Under the pieces are notes generated by a model. That model was not told the origin of the DNA and searched no databases. It was given only the letters and a program-made list of their open reading frames with translations. Shown one piece after another: positions 25,656 to 40,930 of a stretch of DNA of 64,000 bases (positions are counted from its first letter, which is position 1; every line of letters starts with the position of its first letter). Made by a program: the position numbers and the translations under genes. The stretch spans positions 23,307,056 through 23,371,055 of the forward strand of contig OX940868.1 in NCBI GenBank assembly GCA_954871525.1. Reading direction: 5' to 3'. This stretch comes from Parietaria judaica (taxonomy: Eukaryota > Streptophyta > Magnoliopsida > Rosales > Urticaceae).

Positions 25656-27949
25656 TCGTATGCGGCCTCAAATCTTCACTCCTAAAAAATTCATTGTCGC
25701 ACAACTGCACAAGAAAGCCAAGGATTCGGGTTACAAAATAACAAATATAATGATCATAATATTTTTTAAAAAAATATTGTAGTCAAGAAACAGATAATCA
25801 AATATAATGATCATAATATTTTTTTAAAAAAATATTTGAGTCAGGAAACAGATATATTATACAAATTGAGCTGTCTGTTGTACAATTCAACGTGTATATG
25901 ATGTGATGTCTAGAAAAGGTAGACCTACTTAAATTTCTTGACTAAGAATTTGGATAAACAAACCAAATAATACTTAATAAGATCAATATATATTGGTTAA
26001 GTTATTCTTAATATAAGAAGGGTTATTACCGGCATATGATCCTGTTATTTTGCAAACATTCGACTTATGTTCCCATTTTTTTTTTCGCGGCATATATTCC
26101 ATAAGTCTTAAAACGTACTCAAAGTAAATCTCCGTTAACACTTCCGTCTATGTCCGTTAGTTTGTCACGCCCTTAAGACTGGCATATGTTTCCGTTCTTT
26201 TGCAAATATCCTACTTATGTTTCCGTTCTTTCTATTTATGATTTTTTTTATCATTTAAAAAAAGTACTAATTTTTTCCATTTTTTATTTTCTTAATAATG
26301 GTTTTTTTAGACGATATAAGTACTATTTTTAGATGATACTAATTATTTTTAGGGTTAATTGCGGCAAAAATACCCAACCTTTGGTCAAATTCTCATTTGT
26401 GTATACAACCTCCGTAAATGGCGGCAAAAGCACCCAAACTTAGCATTTGGGAGTTGACCGAGAATATCTATCTATGTGGCAATCAGCCTTTGCCACGTGG
26501 CACGCCACATGGCACTTGGCCGCCACGTGGCATACCACGTAATTATTATTTTATTAATTTTTTTTTTAAAATAAACATTTTTAATTATTTAAAAAAAAAT
26601 TAATAAAATTATTTTTCATAAAAACCAATGATGAATATTTAAATATAATTATTCATTTTAGAAAAGTGTATCAAACGAAATAAATAAAGAAAAAAATATG
26701 CGCTCACGTTTCACTCAAGCTCCGCCTCCGATCCGGTTTACGAGTGAAACGAAATCGCTTAATATGTTTAATAATAATAACCAATAATAATCATATGATT
26801 ATTTAACGATAAATTTTTGAAAAAAGAATAATATATAAATAAAAAAACATATTAAACAATTATTATTATTCTAAAATGCAAACACAAAAAAATATCATGC
26901 AAACAAATAAAAATGATTTTTCATTAAATATAAATATGACTATTATTTTTTGTTTTTGAATAAGTGGTGTGTATATAATTATGTCTTGACTTTTTAAACA
27001 TTATGTATGTGTTTATTAGTTATTATTATTAAACATATTAAACAATTTTATTCGACGCGTGAACCGGACCGGAAACAAAGTTTAAGTGAACCGTGAGCGG
27101 TGAAAATTAATAATTACTAATAGATCCAGCGAGTTAAAACCTCCTAAAACTTTCGGGGGAAAACAAAAAGAGAGAGAAGGAACATACGATGCAAAAGTTT
27201 GTCACATTGGTGCAAAATAAACTTTATGTTTCTTATCTCGAAGATTGCATATCTTAGAATATATTTGACGGCTTTATTCACTAGCATATTAAGCGATTGA
27301 TCAAAGTTTATGCGAGTAATAATATCATCTAGGGTAAAAACAATTATAATTTTTGAGCTATGTAAAACTTTTACATGTATATAATATCTCTACTGATGTA
27401 CTATTTTCTATTTAATTATTGTTTGAAATTTGAATAAATACCATAATTCACGATCGGTTTTGATTTGTGGAAACAACCGATTCTCAAAATCGGGATTGGG
27501 AATTTATAGTTCATGGTATATCACAAAAGGTCTCTGGATTTTTAAAAAAGCGGAACACAAATTTTAGTTACGCCAATATTTATAGGATTATGCATGGTAC
27601 ATAACTTATTTGAAAGTATTTGTCAACTAAATGGAGAAAGAGATGGGTATACTAAATTTTGAGACTATTATGAAACAATGAGAGATGTTGGTCCACACTT
27701 TCGAAGAATTTTAAGTTAATATTTGTGTTTGGTAACATAAAAAAAAAATCACTTTTAAGATAAATTCTATATTTTTTTAGGCAAAAACTGAAAAGTAAGT
27801 AATAGAAACTTTTTTGAAAAGATCTTTTGATATCTACATTTTCCCCTCTTTAATGTTTATCATCTTTACTAATATCATTTTATTTTATTTTATTTTTGTT
27901 AAAAAGCTTTCAAAAGCTTAGATACATATAAGAAAAGAAAAAAACTAGT

Positions 27950-28022
27950 CTATTGGTGGCATGGGAGATTCGATCCCCGCACATAAGAGACTCTCGAGAG
28001 GCCAATCACCACTGGACTACAT
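27950..28022 (-). mobile_element. tRNA-like SINE fragment
   Basis: On the minus strand it reads TAGTCCAGTGGTGATTGGCC followed by GCGGGGATCGAATCTCCC. These resemble the A and B boxes of a tRNA-derived RNA polymerase III promoter, and similar text occurs in plant SINEs. It abuts the MITE at 28023-28396. No full tRNA fold or clear target duplication was seen, so this is a fragment. Confidence 0.45.
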
Positions 28023-28396
28023 TGGGTGCGTTTGGCACAGTTTATTTAGCTTTGTTTTTGTTTATAAAATAAACTTAACCGCTATTGAGGTGTTTGGCAA
28101 AATTGTTTTTCCAAAAAACACAAAATCGATTTTGAATTTTTGTACATGAATTGTAAAAGCTAAGATTCGTAGCTTTTGGTTTTTTCTAAAAACAAAAATA
28201 TGGTTATAGTCTATTTTAGTCTTTTTAGCCTAAGTAATTTTTTTACCAAATGCTAAAACAGTTTTTGTTACCAACAACAACTCTTTTATAAACAATTTAC
28301 CAAACACCTGCCGGTTTTTCTCAAAAACAATTTATTTTTTTAAACTTAAACTAAAAACAATTTTTGTAAAAATTAAGCTGTGCCAAACGGGCCCAT
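28023..28396. mobile_element. MITE, family shared with 7318-7675
   Basis: Ends GGGTGCGTTTGGCACAG and CTGTGCCAAACGGGCCC form inverted repeats of about 17 bp. The AT-rich interior matches the copy at 7318-7675 (for example GATTCGTAGCTTTTGGTTTT). The better-preserved ends suggest a younger insertion than the other copy. ATT flanks both sides, which could be a 3-bp target duplication of the PIF/Harbinger type. Confidence 0.65.
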
Positions 28397-28912
28397 TATC
28401 ATTCGATGAATTCGTAGAAAATATAAGTAATTAATAATGGTTAGTTATGATCTATCTTCGTCGACTCTAAAACATTCTCGACCTTCCTTTCCTTCCATCA
28501 CTCCTCACTCCTAACTCCTCACTCCTCACTTCTCACTTCTCTCTCTCTCTCCGCTCTTCTCTCAGATCTAGGTTTTCTCGATAAATAAAAAATTACTTTA
28601 TGAAATTAATAAATAAAAATATTTAATTATAGTAGAATGGTAAAAAAGGAAGTGAAAACACATTTCAGCCCATATTTAGACATTAAAACTATGGGCATTT
28701 TTTGTCAAGGTTTAAAAAAAAAAGTGCATTTTTATCATTTACTATTTCTAATTATTGAGTCAAAACTGGATTAGGACACTTCTATGCATTTAATATTTTA
28801 CTAGGAGCAATTATTTACCATGTTATAAATATATAACTGAGGATAAATTTAAAATTCAGAGGAAAGAATAATAAGTGAAGTAAATAGAAACTGAAAAATT
28901 AATAAAATTAAT

Positions 28913-29092
28913 ATTTAATATTACGCCACGAATTGCAAACGTCGTCGTTTATTTGAAATGTCGTTTGTTGAGATTTTAATATTTTGCTGCGAATACGTAA
29001 AACGTCGTTATTTTGGATTGTCGTTTTTACGTATTAACAAAAAATATATTTTAATATTTTGCAGCGAAAATGCAAAACGTCGTCGTACGAGT
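28913..29092 (+). promoter_or_regulatory. Three ACGTCGT-bearing repeats upstream of the element-borne gene
   Basis: Three degenerate repeats each pair a TTTAATATT tract with GC-richer AACGTCGT, at about 28913-28945, 28972-29012 and 29048-29088. The last lies about 90 bp before the start codon and is followed by a CT-rich leader (about 29090-29160). ACGT cores bind plant bZIP factors in general, so a promoter role is plausible but inferred from position only. Confidence 0.4.
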
Positions 29093-29180
29093 CTTCTTCC
29101 CAATCCTCTCTCACACTTTCTCAGTTCTCTCTTCTCTTCTCTCTTCTCTCTTCTCTCAATCCTAAAGCTCTCAATCGACA

Positions 29181-29609
29181 ATGGCGCGCACAGAGGTCCA
29201 GAGATTCAACCACAAGCTGCAGAAGAAGCGCCGGACAATGGCTCCGGCAGCCAGGGCCGAGTACATAGCGACTGTTGTGGATCCTCAGCAGCTTCCGAGA
29301 CGATTCCTGTTCAATTTGATCACCTTTTTCCGGATGAAGCATCGGCGTGCTCCTAATCGTCTCTCCAGGAATGACCAAACACTTGTCGCTCTGAAGACTC
29401 ATCTCATCGAGGAAATTCATAAGAAGAATCTCTACCACGCCGTGAACTCGTGAGTGTTAAATTTCTTTAGTGTTCTCGTTGTATGTTTCCATGTCTCTTA
29501 CACTTATTTTTATCCGATCAGCCCAGCATTATCATCTTCTTCAAGTGATGACGGTGCTTCTTCAAGTGATGACGGTGGATCCGAAAGCGACGATGAAGAG
29601 GAGCACTGA
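29181..29609 (+). CDS. Unrecognised 118-residue protein encoded inside a MULE
   Basis: Two exons (29181-29449, 29522-29609) join across a GTGAGT...CAG intron to 118 residues. The first 89 residues are basic (QKKRRTMAPAARAEYIA, then LPRRFLFNLITFF and MKHRRAPNRLSRND). The second exon encodes a Ser/Asp/Glu tail (SSSSSDDGASSSDDGGSESD) with a short internal duplication. I do not recognise the family and assign no function; the basic body with an acidic tail could suit nucleic-acid or histone binding, which is speculation. The splice is supported because reading through stops at once, while splicing opens a frame ending at a natural stop. The whole gene, its CT-rich leader and upstream repeats lie inside the transposon at 26352-30135. 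A hAT-like end starts seven bases after the stop. Confidence 0.6.
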
Positions 29610-29616
29610 TTCTGAG

Positions 29617-29665
29617 GCAGGGCCGGCCCAACCCTTTTCGGGGTCTTGGGCGAATCATTAATATG
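29617..29665. mobile_element. hAT-like terminal sequence abutting the element-borne gene
   Basis: CAGGGCCGGCCCAACCC starts just after the stop codon of the 118-residue gene and is followed by GGGTCTTGGGCGAATC. CAGGGCCGGCCC is a frequent terminus of plant hAT elements. The opposite end was not identified, so this may be a truncated copy that now supplies the 3' untranslated region. Confidence 0.45.
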
Positions 29666-31967
29666 AGACTTTTTTTGAGAGCCTGCAATACAATATTGCA
29701 GGAGCTATTGGATTACAGTATTGCAGGAGCTATACGATATAACAAAACTTATACAACACATTAATAGACTACTCTTTGCATTTCATATACTTTTTTCTTT
29801 TCTTATCTCGCTATTTTCTTCACCTCTCACACACTCTGTCTCTCGCCGAACTTTGATTGACGATGTACGTTGAGGTTAACTGAAAAAAAAAACCCTCAGA
29901 TTATCAGTTCAAGACGCACACTTGAATCTCCACAGGCGGAGGTACATTACGTGGCATGCCACGTGGCAACCAAGGGCCATGTGGCATGCCACGTGGCAAA
30001 GGCTGATTGCCACATAGGTAGATATTCTCGGTCAACTCCCAAATGCTAAGTTTGGGTATTTTTGCCGCCATTTACGGAGGTTGTATACAGCAGAGAATTT
30101 GACCAAAGGTTGGGTATTTTTGCCGTAATTAACCCTTATTTTTAAGCGGTAAAATTACTAATTTTTATAAAATCTTCATTCTCTCATCGATGTAGAATTG
30201 ATCTTCCTTTTTAATCCAAAAATCATCTTTCTTCGTGGAAGTCTTTGATCTCCGCTTCTAACAAGCTCTCAAATCCTTAATTACCAACCCTAACCAAAGC
30301 ACCAACCAATCGATTTGCCAGAAAATCACAGTTCTCACCGGCACCCGCGAGCTTCCGTCGTGGGAGGGTTCGGTGCCGAGGAGAATTGACATTGGACAGA
30401 AGCAGTAAAGACACAAAGGAGGTTCTAGTGGACCGGGGTTGGGATCACCATGACCGATGACTATAAGAAAGCCATTAATGATCTGTCTTCGAAGTGTTGG
30501 AAAATATTGCCATGAAAATAAAATTGAGATACAATCACGTGGGTCGAAAGTCGAAACGTTGAACACCCGAGTTGGAACGCTTTCTTCAAAACGAAGTATC
30601 GAAAGCTATCTAGATATTATGAGTTTGCTTCCCATCAAATTTTCACTCTGTAATTTTAATTTTTTATAGCTTCCCATTATTTTATGTTGTGAGTCTTTGG
30701 GTAACGGAGTTCAAGGAGTCTTAGTTCGCTAGCGAACTTTGAAATGTTACGAAGTTTGGGGTTGACCGATTATATCTTCGGAAGCTAGCTAATTGCCTAA
30801 CAAAACTCAAGCACGTAGATGAGGCGAATCAAGCTTTAAGGAGAGATTTCAACGCGTATCGTGAATCACTAACGTTTTATATTTACAAGATACCACGAAC
30901 AATTTTTGGACAAAAGAGATAAGATGATGCTCGTCAAATTCAATAACATATCGATATGTATTTGAATTTACTCGTTACTATTTAAATTATTTATCATATA
31001 TTATCATCACTAGAAAATATACCTAGCGTTGCAAGGCTGTGAAACTCGGGCTCTGCTCGAACCAATCGGTGAAGATGATGAAGTTTGTCGAGGTGTACAT
31101 GACACGTGGCAAAAACAAACGGATATAGACGGAAGTATTAACAGAGGTTGAATTTGAGTATGTTTTAAGACTTATGGAATATATGCCGGTAAACACATTA
31201 GTGTCATTTTCAATTTTTATTTTTTTCACTCGCTAAATATGTAAAGTATTGTAAACTGAATATTAAATCGAAAGCCAAAAATATAAAATATCATACCTAC
31301 CAAATATCGAATTTAAATGATTAAAAGTGAATGTACCGTAACAAAACTAAGTTTATTACATATGATTAAAATTTAATACATAATTCAGTATGTTACATTC
31401 CATAAAATTTAAACCTATATAAATAATGAGTTTATTAGTTTCAAGTCTACATTCTATCATCCTTTTCATACTTAATGATTGAGTTATTAAAATTTTATTA
31501 TATTTATTTTAATTAATACTGTTTTATGGAAAATTCCAATATTACCACAACTGATTCTAATTTTTTTAAAAGGATGTATCTAAATATCATTATAAATGAT
31601 CGAAATGCAACGTTCGAACTTTCATTTGTAAAAAGAGTAGGTAAACTTACATACATTTGTCACAAAGAGAAGCATTTAATATGGTCCAAATTTATAGATT
31701 TATTTGGGTGGACACACATTATATTTGAAATAGTTGGTAGTCAGTACCAGCATTAATTAAGTGCCCTGCAGTGAATGAAGCTCAACATTTATCATGTGTT
31801 AATTCATTCAAATATTCATTGCCTACAACAATCAAGATAACAAAGACAATTGGGTCATATCATACCTACGAATATAAGTTACATAACATATAGATTTGCA
31901 TTTTTGCAGAACATTAAAGCCTCAACTCTAAACTATCCTCCATTATATTAAACAAATTACCACCACA

Positions 31968-36690
<4,723 letters not shown>

Positions 36691-36771
36691 GGCTGATCCT
36701 CTGCTAAGCCCTAATCGGTGACTGTGAGTGACTGCGAGAGAGGTTGAGTTATGTTCTTTCTTTGCTGTGAA

Positions 36772-36783
36772 TTCCCGCCAAAA
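36772..36783. promoter_or_regulatory. E2F-type site, MCM6 promoter (proximal)
   Basis: TTCCCGCCAAAA fits the E2F/DP consensus (TTTSSCGC-like) and lies about 80 bp upstream of the MCM6 start codon. E2F sites drive S-phase expression of MCM genes in plants and animals. Confidence 0.7.
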
Positions 36784-36812
36784 CGAACAGGGTGACGTGG
36801 GACCCGCCTCTG

Positions 36813-36825
36813 TTTCCCGCCAAAA
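36813..36825. promoter_or_regulatory. E2F-type site, MCM6 promoter (distal)
   Basis: TTTCCCGCCAAAA is an exact match to the canonical E2F motif, about 125 bp upstream of the MCM6 start codon and 41 bp from the proximal site in the same orientation. The pair is expected for a G1/S-regulated replication gene. Confidence 0.8.
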
Positions 36826-36839
36826 AAACATAACGCGTG

Positions 36840-39061
36840 GTCCAACGGGCCGGTTTTGGACCGTTTAGACCCAGTTCTTGTTCGGCTTAGCGCTGAAGGC
36901 CCACTACAACAAGTATATACTTATGTGTTTTGTTTACAATTAATTATAAATATTATTACAGCGTATAAGGTTGCATTTATTTTTAACTTATGTCATACAA
37001 ATTTGCATACATTCCAAATATACTTTTATAATGTTTGTGAATATATGGAGCAAAATTTTCATTATTCAGTGAATTCTTTATTTGGTATAATATTATAAAC
37101 GTCGCCTAAATTATAAAATATTTAATATAACACCAATGAAATCGGATTCGATCCGCATTGAATCACTTGCATATCTATTCATTTTCAGTTAACTCATGAA
37201 TTGGATCGATAATTGGTTATATATTTTTCTTGTTTAAAGTGGATTACCGCTTTAGTCGCAACCAATTTTTTTAAAATAAAAATATTATAAGTATTAGAAA
37301 TTAACAAATTGTATTTTAATTATTATAATTATATATTTTTAATTATTTTGCTTACTTGCGTCGTTTTAATATTTACTTATTTTGCTTAATAATTATATGT
37401 ATGTTGTTTGAGTCGTTTTGTGTATGATTGTCGTTTGATTCTTAGACTTACTATCGTTTGAGTTTTGTGTATGATTGTCGTTTAGTTCTTAGACTTACTA
37501 TTGTTTGAGTTTTGTATATGGAATCATAATCTTAGACTACTATTGTTATGTAATGAAGGAATATTGATACATGATATTTTAATATATAAATATTTTAGGA
37601 TATCAGTGTGGTTAAATAACTTATATATATGTATAATGTAGTTTTTTTCACTAGTAAAATTAATTGGATAATTCTCGAGCAAATGACTAGCGTGGTAACC
37701 ATGGCTGGAATTCGTGTGCAACATGTACTGTCTTCCGATATGAAGACTTTGCTATTTCACATGGTTTACTGGCGTGAACCACCGCACCTCTTAGACTACG
37801 CGATTGGGAAGCTTGAAAGTAAAGGGTCTCGACATGGACACGTGGCATTAGCTCGAAGCACAACATTTATCAAAACAGCTCGGGCTCGGCTGTTAGATGC
37901 AAACCCGGATGAGCGGAATTTGAGATCGGGGATTGAGTGTGGTTAAAGTTGCAGCCGTGTCACCAACTCAATGCACCGTGGGCTACACTCACGAAGCTCT
38001 CACCGTGATTTTACACGCCGCTCGAGGTGTTAGCTCGGGTCGGATCGGTCTCCCACCGTTTGGCGCTTCCCGAGAGGACACTTATCCACGACGTCTTCCA
38101 CGGACCATAAGTTGAAACGTTTAACTTTACGCCTTAACAAACAAAATAATGTGATGAGTATTCTAGATGTTCAAATTCCTATACTTTACCAAATGCCAAT
38201 ACATTAATGACTTAAAAGAGAGTAAAACGTATCTGTGTCTATCCTATGACTTAAAGTGGATGTGCATGTACCGCATTTAATAACTTAACATAATTATAAA
38301 GTCATACATAAGAAAATTAATTAATTATCCAAAAAAATTGCATTTATTACTTTAATCTTTTGTCACATAGATACATGGGCTTCGTCTGAAATTTTCTGTA
38401 TATCCATTATAAGTTAATCGTGAATATTATCTACATTCATTATACAGATTAGAGATTCCAATATATCATTAATCAAATACATCGATCGCACAGATGAATT
38501 TGGTTAATTATGACATGGTTTGATGAGAATTGAGATTCACTTTACAACACCGATCGAGCCTATGGCGGATGAACAGGCAAGCCTAGAAGAAGACACAACG
38601 CTTGGCTTAGGCTACGAGATCACAAGAAAGGCACGTACATTGCTCCGTGGGAGGGACACGTGGCGAACACCCAGATGGCCAGAATTAGAAAAGGCCATGG
38701 CAATTAATGGTAAGCAAACAAACATGGTTAGAGAGGGTCATTAGTGATTGAGGAGTCAAAGAAGCCGTTTCCTCTTCACTCACTCACTCACACCAACCCC
38801 ATTTCTCGAAAAAGTTGATCGATGAAAAGATCAACCCTATTTTCAGTCAGTTATGAACGTGAATGCAGTTGATAATGATCACGTTCTCGCTCATACAACA
38901 CCACACACTTGGACGAGTTATCAAGGGTCTTTTCAAACAATATATTGACTCTCATTAAGATCGATCCTTTATATTCACAATCATTATCGCCACTCTCATC
39001 ATCTCAAAGCCGCCAAAACATCTCTCTCTCTCTACGTGCATCATCATCATCCGAACTACTC
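36840..39061. other. Intergenic region between MCM6 and the purine permease gene
   Basis: The two genes are divergently transcribed from this stretch. It is AT-rich except for a GC-richer block at about 37690-38115 with a few short frames I do not recognise. A tandem repeat lies at 37405-37520. The last 300 bases (CACTCACTCACTCAC at about 38777, CT repeats at 39018-39032) look like the permease leader. Confidence 0.55.
37405..37520. repeat. Tandem repeat, unit about 46-50 bp
   Basis: The unit containing GTGTATGATTGTCGTTT and CTTAGACTTACTAT occurs twice plus a partial third copy (GTTTGAGTTTTGTATATGG). It is non-coding. Confidence 0.75.
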
Positions 39062-40177
39062 ATGGAGACTAGTTCTCTTGAAGCCCCATCGTCGACAGTG
39101 CTTCTCGCCAGCGTCGCAGAGCAGCCCAACAAGCGCGACGACAAGCACTACCGCCCTCTCCTTCTGGCCAACTTCGCGTTCCTCTTCGTCGGCTCGGTCT
39201 CGTCGAGCCTCCTCTGCAAATACTACTTCATCCACAAGGGCTCCAGCATTTGGGTGTCCACGTGGGTCCAGTCCGCGGGCTTCCCTCTCCTCATCCCGCC
39301 CGTCCTCGCCCCTTACTACGTCCTCGGGACAACCGGACAGAAGCCCTTCACGTGCTTCACCGCGAAGCTCCTCGCCCTCTCCGCGCTCGTGGGCCTGCTC
39401 ATGGGCCTCAACAACCTCCTCTTCTCGCTCGGCACCTCGTACCTCCCCGTCTCTACATCCTCGCTCCTGCTCTCGTCGCAGCTCGCCTTCACGCTCATCC
39501 TCTCCGCGATCATCGTGCGCCAGAAAATCACCTTCTCCAACCTCAACTGCGTCGTGCTCCTCGTCACCGCCTCACTCCTCCTTGCCCTCGGCTCCAGCCG
39601 CGACAAGCCCGAGGGGCTCACGAAAAGGAAGTACTTCCTTGGCTTTGCGTCCACCGTCGGTGCTGGGCTGCTCTTCTCGCTCTACCTCCCCGTCATGGAG
39701 AGGATCTACCGCAGGGTATATTGCTACGCGATGGTGGTGGAAATGCAGCTCGTGATGCAAGTTGCGGCAACGGTTCTTGCCAGCGTGGGAGCGGCCTGCG
39801 CTGGCGGGTTCCAAGATATGAGACGGGAGAGCCGGGAGTTCGACGGGGGGCCAGGAGCGTACGGGGCGGCCGTGTCGGCCAATGTCGTGACGTGGCAGCT
39901 TTGCTTCATGGGGACAGCGGGGATGGTGTTCATGACGACGTCGCTTACTGGGGGGATATGCATGACAGTGCTGATGGCGGTGAACGTGCTCGGGGGCGTG
40001 GCGGTTTACGGGGATCAGTTCGGCGGGGTGAAGGCGGTTTCGACGGTGCTAAGTGTGTGGGCGTTCTGCTCGTACGTGTATGGGATGTACGTGAAGACGA
40101 AGGACGACGACAAGGAATCAGGTCGTGAGAGAGAGAATAGTCAAGTGCATAGTGGCACGGAGATGGTTACTGTTTGA
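39062..40177 (+). CDS. Purine permease (PUP family)
   Basis: A single exon encodes 371 residues. The frame is open further upstream but lacks an ATG; the first one, at 39062 (METSSLEAPS), gives the usual family length. About ten hydrophobic segments run from residue 31 to 343. PUP hallmarks include LPVSTSSLLLSSQLAFT (128-144), YFLGFASTVGAGLLFSLYLP (191-210), CYAMVVEMQLVMQVAATVLA (221-240) and TSLTGGICMTVLMAVNVLGG (293-312) followed by VYGDQFGGVKAVSTVL. The family belongs to the drug/metabolite transporter superfamily and moves purines, cytokinins and related compounds across membranes. The pattern resembles Arabidopsis PUP9/PUP10/PUP21-type members. Substrate cannot be told from sequence. The coding region is strikingly GC-rich at third positions compared with neighbouring genes. 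The C-terminal tail (KTKDDDKESGRERENSQ) is hydrophilic. Confidence 0.93.
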   Translation: METSSLEAPSSTVLLASVAEQPNKRDDKHYRPLLLANFAFLFVGSVSSSLLCKYYFIHKGSSIWVSTWVQSAGFPLLIPPVLAPYYVLGTTGQKPFTCFTAKLLALSALVGLLMGLNNLLFSLGTSYLPVSTSSLLLSSQLAFTLILSAIIVRQKITFSNLNCVVLLVTASLLLALGSSRDKPEGLTKRKYFLGFASTVGAGLLFSLYLPVMERIYRRVYCYAMVVEMQLVMQVAATVLASVGAACAGGFQDMRRESREFDGGPGAYGAAVSANVVTWQLCFMGTAGMVFMTTSLTGGICMTVLMAVNVLGGVAVYGDQFGGVKAVSTVLSVWAFCSYVYGMYVKTKDDDKESGRERENSQVHSGTEMVTV

Positions 40178-40808
40178 TGATAACGATGTTCGATTCATGT
40201 TTCACTAATAAATTTTTGGTCATTTCTTAAGAATAGCTTGCTAGCTTTTTGCTATAATTTATTACTATACTCTTTTATATGTTAGTTTCCTTTGTTTGAA
40301 AGAGAAACTTTGGGTATCTACTTTACTTGGCTACTTATAAAATTTGGATAATAGAAATTATAGAAGTGATCAACAATAACCTTAGGATTATCGGGCTGTC
40401 AGTATCGTTTTGTCTCATGTAGTAAAGTGACTCCATAAAAGCATTTTGATTGATATTCAATTGGTGCTAAATAAATTAATACTCGATAATTGTTTAAAAT
40501 GATATTTTTGTGGGTCCAATTCGAACAAGTGTAACAAATCATTAATTTAGATAAGATGATATATTTTTAAAAATTCCCGGCATGTATATATTAAAACTCG
40601 GATTATATATTTTATTAATTAATTAATCAAGATCCGAAATTATAAATCCATATTTTGATCTTAAACTTCTGGGTATATCCGCATCCGAATATTGGGTTTT
40701 AAACACTTAAAATCCAGATGCGAAAACTTTTCAAAACCTAAAATCCGAGTCCGAGTACCGACTTTGGAAGAAAAGAAGAAGAAAAAGTTTCGGATCCACT
40801 GTAACCCT

Positions 40809-40930
40809 TTTTTTTTTACAAGAAAGATTGATTTCATTAATGGGAGAGAGTAAAGTCCCTACTAACAAAACTTACAAACCAATCGGGGCATTCAAACGCC
40901 CACAAATCCGATGACAAAATGGATAAACGT
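40809..40930 (-). mobile_element. Retroposon 3' end (LINE/SINE-like), minus orientation
   Basis: A T-run at 40809-40818 starts a segment reading AAGATTGATTTCATTAATGG and later GGGGCATTCAAACGCCC. Read on the minus strand this is a non-coding 3' end with a poly(A) tail. The CGGGGCATTC text recurs in the retroposon at 47908-48061. The 5' limit and target duplication were not found. Confidence 0.4.

Larger units (their letters stand above)
22543..26351. other. Region upstream of PCaP1 with foldback and TE remnants
   Basis: The first 350 bases are the likely PCaP1 promoter and leader, with a GC-richer patch at 22640-22870. A large foldback occupies about 23889-24836. A hAT-like remnant, beginning GTGGCAATTCGAGTTACATG, lies at about 25095-25655. 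From about 26020 the left arm of an outer inverted-repeat element begins. No gene is supported. Confidence 0.55.
26352..30135. mobile_element. Gene-bearing Mutator-like element (candidate Pack-MULE)
   Basis: This 3784-bp element starts GGGTTAATTGCGGCAAAAAT and ends TTTTTGCCGTAATTAACCC. Terminal inverted repeats of about 190 bp include CATTTGGGAGTTGACCGAGA and CCACGTGGCA blocks. Both sides are flanked by an identical 9-bp duplication, TTATTTTTA (26343-26351 and 30136-30144), the size typical of Mutator. The left 760 bp match the smaller element at 49015-50109. The extra DNA (about 27120-29930) holds a tRNA-like SINE fragment, a MITE, promoter-like repeats, a two-exon gene (29181-29609) and a hAT-like end. 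No transposase is present, so movement would need one in trans. Whether the gene segment was captured from the host or belongs to the element family is not known. Confidence 0.8.
26020..31195. mobile_element. Outer inverted-repeat element enclosing the gene-bearing MULE
   Basis: The left arm (about 26025-26175: ACCGGCATATGATCC, then GGCATATATTCCATAAGTCT, then ACTTCCGTCTATGTCCGTT) returns in reverse complement at about 31080-31195. The arms are about 110-150 bp. The 3.8-kb element at 26352-30135 sits between them with its own target duplication, so it seems to have landed inside this older element. The outer interior right of it (30145-31080) includes GC-richer sequence at about 30240-30460 that might be captured host DNA. 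The outer target duplication was not found. Confidence 0.5.

Noticed and set aside
27950..28022. Possible tRNA gene
   Set aside because: Only A/B-box-like text is present; no cloverleaf could be drawn, so it is called a SINE fragment.
38909..39061. N-terminal extension of the permease frame
   Set aside because: It has no ATG start and lies in the presumed leader; family members start at about the 39062 position.
39036..40128. Two long plus-strand frames overlapping the purine permease
   Set aside because: Both are low-complexity Ser/Arg/Pro frames caused by GC-rich third positions of the true frame.
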